DNA of 6,358 nt from DAOTVY01 sp041082245. GTDB taxonomy: Bacteria; Chloroflexota; Chloroflexia; DTKN01. The DNA lies in assembly GCA_041082245.1 (NCBI GenBank), contig JBDOIE010000223.1, positions 1 through 6,358 on the forward strand, given 5' to 3'. The notes below the pieces were generated by a model. It was given only the letters and a program-made list of their open reading frames with translations. It did not search any database and was not told the DNA's origin. Numbering within the stretch: position 1 is the stretch's first letter; every line of letters starts with the position of its first letter. Both the position numbers and the translations under genes were made by a program. Below, one piece after another: positions 3,419-6,358 of this stretch.

Positions 3419-6358
3419 AAGGAAAGATCACTGCCGTAATCATCGGCACACTGCTTCTGGTCACCCTCGTGCCGGCCGCCCGGGCCACCAGCCCCCTTCG
3501 CCCGGCGATCCCGGCAGCAGGAAACGCGTACTTCCGCGACGACTTTCAGGATATATCCGGCCTGGAGCAAGCCACGAACCTGCACGCGCAGGACGGGTTC
3601 CTCCAGGTTGCGGAGACGGTTACCTGGCGGCAGGACAACTGGGAGGATTTCTATCCGGGAAGGGGAATCGGCATCGACCTGCTCGGAGCCCCGGGGCTGC
3701 TCCGGCTCTCGCAGTTCACCCCCGATGTCCGGGTGAACGACGTCTCCACCGGCCTTCAGGCTCAGGTAGATGCCGCCTTTGTGTTCGTCCCGGCCGGCCG
3801 CGGCCGCGACCTGCAGTACATCCTGGCCGTCTGGGCCGACGGGCGCAACGGGGACCTCGACATCTACTTCTCCCGTTCGGGCGACGGTGGGCGGACCTGG
3901 TCCGCAAACCGTCGTCTCAACGTGATCGATAACGCCGGAGACCAGCGCCGGCCGGCGATCGCCGTACTGGGCAGTGCCCTCCACGTCGTATGGGAAGACG
4001 ACGCGGGCATCCATTACACCCGCTCGTCCGACTACGGTCAGACCTGGCTGACCGACGTGCTCCTCGTCCCCGGCGGCGCGGAGCCGGACCTCGCGGCGGC
4101 CTACCTTTCGTCCTATCCCACCGTCTATCTGGTCTATCGCGCGGAACCCTCCCCGGGCGACCCGGACATCTTTGCCCGGCGGAGCCGCGACGGCGGGGTC
4201 TACTGGGATCCTGCGGAGAACGTCATCCAGGAGCCTCCCAGCGGCACAGCCCAGGCGGAGCCATCCGTCCTGCTCGATCCCACGACCGGGAACGTGTGGG
4301 TAGCCTGGGAGCACGAAGCTGCGGACGGGCAGACGGACATCCGTGCAGCCCGTCGGATGACCGGTGGTATCTGGCCCAACGAGGTGGTCGCCACGGGGCC
4401 TACGGGAAGCGCCCAGCACGACCCCGTGCTCTTTCTTTCCGGGGGAAACGTCCACTGCCTGTGGAGCGACGGGCGCAGCGGCACCAGCGACGTGTACCAT
4501 GCGCGCTACGATATGATGTCCCTGGGCTGGGTAGAGTTGGGTTCCGTGACCATGGGCGCCGGCGCGCAGCGGCCGGCCGCGCTCACCATGGGTTCCACGG
4601 CCTACGCCGCGTGGCTCGCGACATACCCGGGCGCTTTCCCCGAGGTATGGCTAGCCTCGTACAACGGCAGCGTCTGGCAGATCCCGCTGCATGCGGGCGA
4701 CGCCATCCCCTACGTCACGCGGGCCGACCTCGCGCTGACGCAAAGCAGCCTGACACCAGGCGTTGCCGTGCTCTGGAGCGACGACCGCGCCGATGCCGGC
4801 GACGTGTTTATCGCCACCACGGATGGCACCTTTCTCCCCAGTGGCATTTACACCTCCACCGTCCACGGTTTCGGGGATCTCCTGGCCTGGGGCACCGTTC
4901 GCTGGACAGGCCTCTGGCTGGAGCATATCGCCGTCGAGACCCGCACCGGGAACACCCCGGTACCCGATGCCACCTGGAGCGCATGGGCGCCTGTCCTCAA
5001 CGGTGCCGTGGTTCCTTCCCCGCTTGCCCGCTACCTGCAGTATCGGGTGACCTTGAGCCGCGTCGACCCCCAGACGACACCTGTCCTCAGCTGGATCCAG
5101 ATCGAGGGCCGGCCGCGCCGGGGGGAGGGTATCTCCATCCCGATCGGGCGGTGTGTCGAGCGCTGGGGCGAGCTCACTTACGACGGCTGGGCACCGAGCG
5201 GCACCACGCTCACCGTGAACCTGCTCGACATCAGCGGTACCCTCCTGTACGCCGATGTCCCGAGTCCGTTCGATCTGTCATCCCTTGCACCGGAGACCTA
5301 CCGGCGGCTGCGGCTCCAGGTCGAGATGGAACGCCAGCCGTCCGCCTCCCCCTTCCTCGACTGGTGGCAGGTCGCCTGGGAAGAGGGAGAAACGCAGGCC
5401 GCGTTCGAAGTGGACCCCCGCAGCATCTACACGCCCACGGTGGTCGAGTTCCTGAACCGTTCCACCTCGACCGTGCCGCCGGAAGAGATCCGGTGGGAGT
5501 TCGGCGACGGCGACAGCTCCGCGCTCTTTAACCCCACGCATACCTACGCGCTCCCAGGGACGTACGGTGTCACCTTGACACTTTCCGGGGAATGCGGGAC
5601 GGCGGTGGCGACGGACCGGCTGACGGTACGTCCCTTGCCGACACAGGCGCCCGTGGCGGCGTTCTCCCACACTGCCCTCTGCCCGGGGAGCGAGGTGGCC
5701 TTCTTCGACGAAAGTCAGGACGCCGTCTGGTGGCACTGGGATTTCGGGGACGGAACGACAAGCCGCCGCCAGTTCCCCCGCCACACCTTCCCGGGGGTCG
5801 GCACCTACACGGTGACGTTGACCGTCTCGAACACCGTGGGAAGCGATCGCGCGGTCGAACGGCTCGAAGTGGTGCCCGCACCTTCGGCCGCCTTTACCTG
5901 GACGGCGAACCTGCTGACGGTGCAGTTCACCTCCACCGTCAGCGGCCCGGCCGATCTCCTCTGGGAGTTCGGCGACGGGACGACCTCTACGCTTCCCAAC
6001 CCCGTACACACCTATCCGGAAGCCGGCGCCTACGAAGTCACGCTGCACGCGGTGAACGCCTGTGCCGAAGCGACGGCGAGCGCTACCGTGGTGGTGACCT
6101 GCACCGACCCGACGGACCTGATCTTTGCCTATCGCCCGGAGCCGCTGCGCGCCGGGCAGCCGGCCACGTTCACCGCGACCGTAGGCGCCGGGGACGGGCC
6201 GATTGCCTACACCTGGTCGTTCGGCGACGGCGCCTTCGCGCAGGGGCAGGTGGTGCAGCATACGTACGCCGCGCCGGGCAGTTACCTCGTCGTGCTCACC
6301 GCGACGAACCCCTGCGCGGAAGTGGCGATCCAGCAAACGGTGGACGTGCTCTGCACGC
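3415..6358 (+). CDS. Large exported Asp-box beta-propeller and PKD-repeat protein (3' truncated)
   Basis: The frame is open from ATG 3415 to the window edge (981 codons, no stop), and the start overlaps the upstream TGA (ATGA). Residues 1-24 form a signal peptide: MKGK, a hydrophobic core, then ARA before Thr25. Residues 139-470 hold seven repeats about 52 residues apart, with W or Y at 140, 193, 241, 298, 350, 400 and 454. The pattern is W-x-D-x-R-x-G-x-x-D-[IV]-[YF] (WADGRNGDLDIYF, LWSDGRSGTSDVY). The first three are followed by Asp boxes (SGDGGRTW 155-162, SSDYGQTW 204-211, SRDGGVYW 257-264). This predicts a sialidase/BNR-type seven-bladed propeller. No F-R-I-P arginine motif is seen, so sialidase catalysis is doubtful. 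Residues about 480-660 are beta-sandwich-like (ARYLQYRVTLSRVDPQTTPV). PKD domains follow at about 662-739, 747-820, 823-895 and 903-978, each with W-x-F-G-D-G and [HP]-x-[HR]-[TS]-[YF]. It is probably extracellular and involved in surface adhesion or polysaccharide binding. The C-terminus, and any anchor, lies outside the window. Confidence 0.85.
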   Translation, partial: MKGKITAVIIGTLLLVTLVPAARATSPLRPAIPAAGNAYFRDDFQDISGLEQATNLHAQDGFLQVAETVTWRQDNWEDFYPGRGIGIDLLGAPGLLRLSQFTPDVRVNDVSTGLQAQVDAAFVFVPAGRGRDLQYILAVWADGRNGDLDIYFSRSGDGGRTWSANRRLNVIDNAGDQRRPAIAVLGSALHVVWEDDAGIHYTRSSDYGQTWLTDVLLVPGGAEPDLAAAYLSSYPTVYLVYRAEPSPGDPDIFARRSRDGGVYWDPAENVIQEPPSGTAQAEPSVLLDPTTGNVWVAWEHEAADGQTDIRAARRMTGGIWPNEVVATGPTGSAQHDPVLFLSGGNVHCLWSDGRSGTSDVYHARYDMMSLGWVELGSVTMGAGAQRPAALTMGSTAYAAWLATYPGAFPEVWLASYNGSVWQIPLHAGDAIPYVTRADLALTQSSLTPGVAVLWSDDRADAGDVFIATTDGTFLPSGIYTSTVHGFGDLLAWGTVRWTGLWLEHIAVETRTGNTPVPDATWSAWAPVLNGAVVPSPLARYLQYRVTLSRVDPQTTPVLSWIQIEGRPRRGEGISIPIGRCVERWGELTYDGWAPSGTTLTVNLLDISGTLLYADVPSPFDLSSLAPETYRRLRLQVEMERQPSASPFLDWWQVAWEEGETQAAFEVDPRSIYTPTVVEFLNRSTSTVPPEEIRWEFGDGDSSALFNPTHTYALPGTYGVTLTLSGECGTAVATDRLTVRPLPTQAPVAAFSHTALCPGSEVAFFDESQDAVWWHWDFGDGTTSRRQFPRHTFPGVGTYTVTLTVSNTVGSDRAVERLEVVPAPSAAFTWTANLLTVQFTSTVSGPADLLWEFGDGTTSTLPNPVHTYPEAGAYEVTLHAVNACAEATASATVVVTCTDPTDLIFAYRPEPLRAGQPATFTATVGAGDGPIAYTWSFGDGAFAQGQVVQHTYAAPGSYLVVLTATNPCAEVAIQQTVDVLCT
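5398..6357 (+). repeat. Array of at least four PKD domains
   Basis: Four successive Ig-like PKD units are centred on WEFGDGDSS (694-702), WDFGDGTTS (775-783), WEFGDGTTS (850-858) and WSFGDGAFA (934-942). Each is followed 10-15 residues later by H-T-[YF] and G-x-Y-x-V-x-L. The units are diverged in DNA sequence, so this is an old protein-level repeat and not a recent tandem duplication. The array probably continues past the window edge. Confidence 0.85.

Noticed and set aside
3391..4500. Long ORF on the minus strand (369 residues)
   Set aside because: It mirrors the propeller-coding region, with no family motifs and no ribosome-binding site support.
3990..5531. Plus-strand ORF of 513 residues in another frame
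   Set aside because: It is an Arg/Pro-rich shadow of the exported propeller/PKD gene, whose frame shows a signal peptide, Asp boxes and PKD motifs.
5278..6336. Minus-strand ORF of 352 residues
   Set aside because: It is an antisense shadow of the PKD array, rich in Arg and Gly with no recognisable domain.

Overview
The window looks like part of a thermophile-like, GC-rich bacterial chromosome. Members of Chloroflexota (Anaerolineae or Thermomicrobia-like) are my best guess. That rests on the high GC content, the mostly G- or C-ending codons, Pro/Thr-rich linkers in secreted proteins, large PKD-repeat exported proteins and small Tad-type pilus proteins. No rRNA or marker gene is present, so the taxonomy is inference only.

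All seven genes lie on the + strand and are packed like one operon. In order they are: (1) the 3' end of a secreted or surface protein with a PEGA-like end, a Pro/Thr/Val linker and a CAP-like C-terminal region (1-672); (2) a TadE/TadG-like single-pass protein (685-1185); (3) a second, shorter TadE-like protein (1185-1559); (4) a 234-residue soluble protein that I read as a degenerate actin-fold protein (1563-2267); (5) a YdjM/DUF457-type membrane 'metal-dependent hydrolase' (2322-2882); (6) a four-helix membrane protein with a GTG start and a very basic tail (2879-3418); (7) a large exported protein with a signal peptide, a seven-repeat Asp-box/BNR-like beta-propeller, a beta-sandwich linker region and at least four PKD domains, which runs off the right edge (3415-6358). 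Genes 2/3, 5/6 and 6/7 overlap by 1 to 4 bases at stop/start junctions. The others are separated by 3, 12 and 54 bases. No terminator or convincing promoter was found, so the transcript probably begins left of the window and continues past its right end.

The set suggests an envelope or surface apparatus: two pseudopilin-like proteins, two polytopic membrane proteins, a cytoplasmic actin-like protein and large secreted proteins that could be its cargo or partners. No Tad motor (ATPase or platform protein) lies in the window. The most unusual member is gene 4. It follows the order of actin sequence landmarks along its whole length, but the acidic and hydroxyl residues of both phosphate loops are gone. 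Actin-fold proteins with reduced or absent ATPase activity serve as assembly scaffolds in type IV pilus and type II secretion systems (PilM, GspL), so an analogous role in a Tad-like system is a testable idea.

Two nucleotide-level oddities also stand out. One is a patch of A/T-rich, rare-codon sequence (about 430-590) inside gene 1. The other is a run of GC-rich inverted repeats (3246-3392) just upstream of the big secreted-protein gene, overlapping the arginine-rich tail of gene 6.
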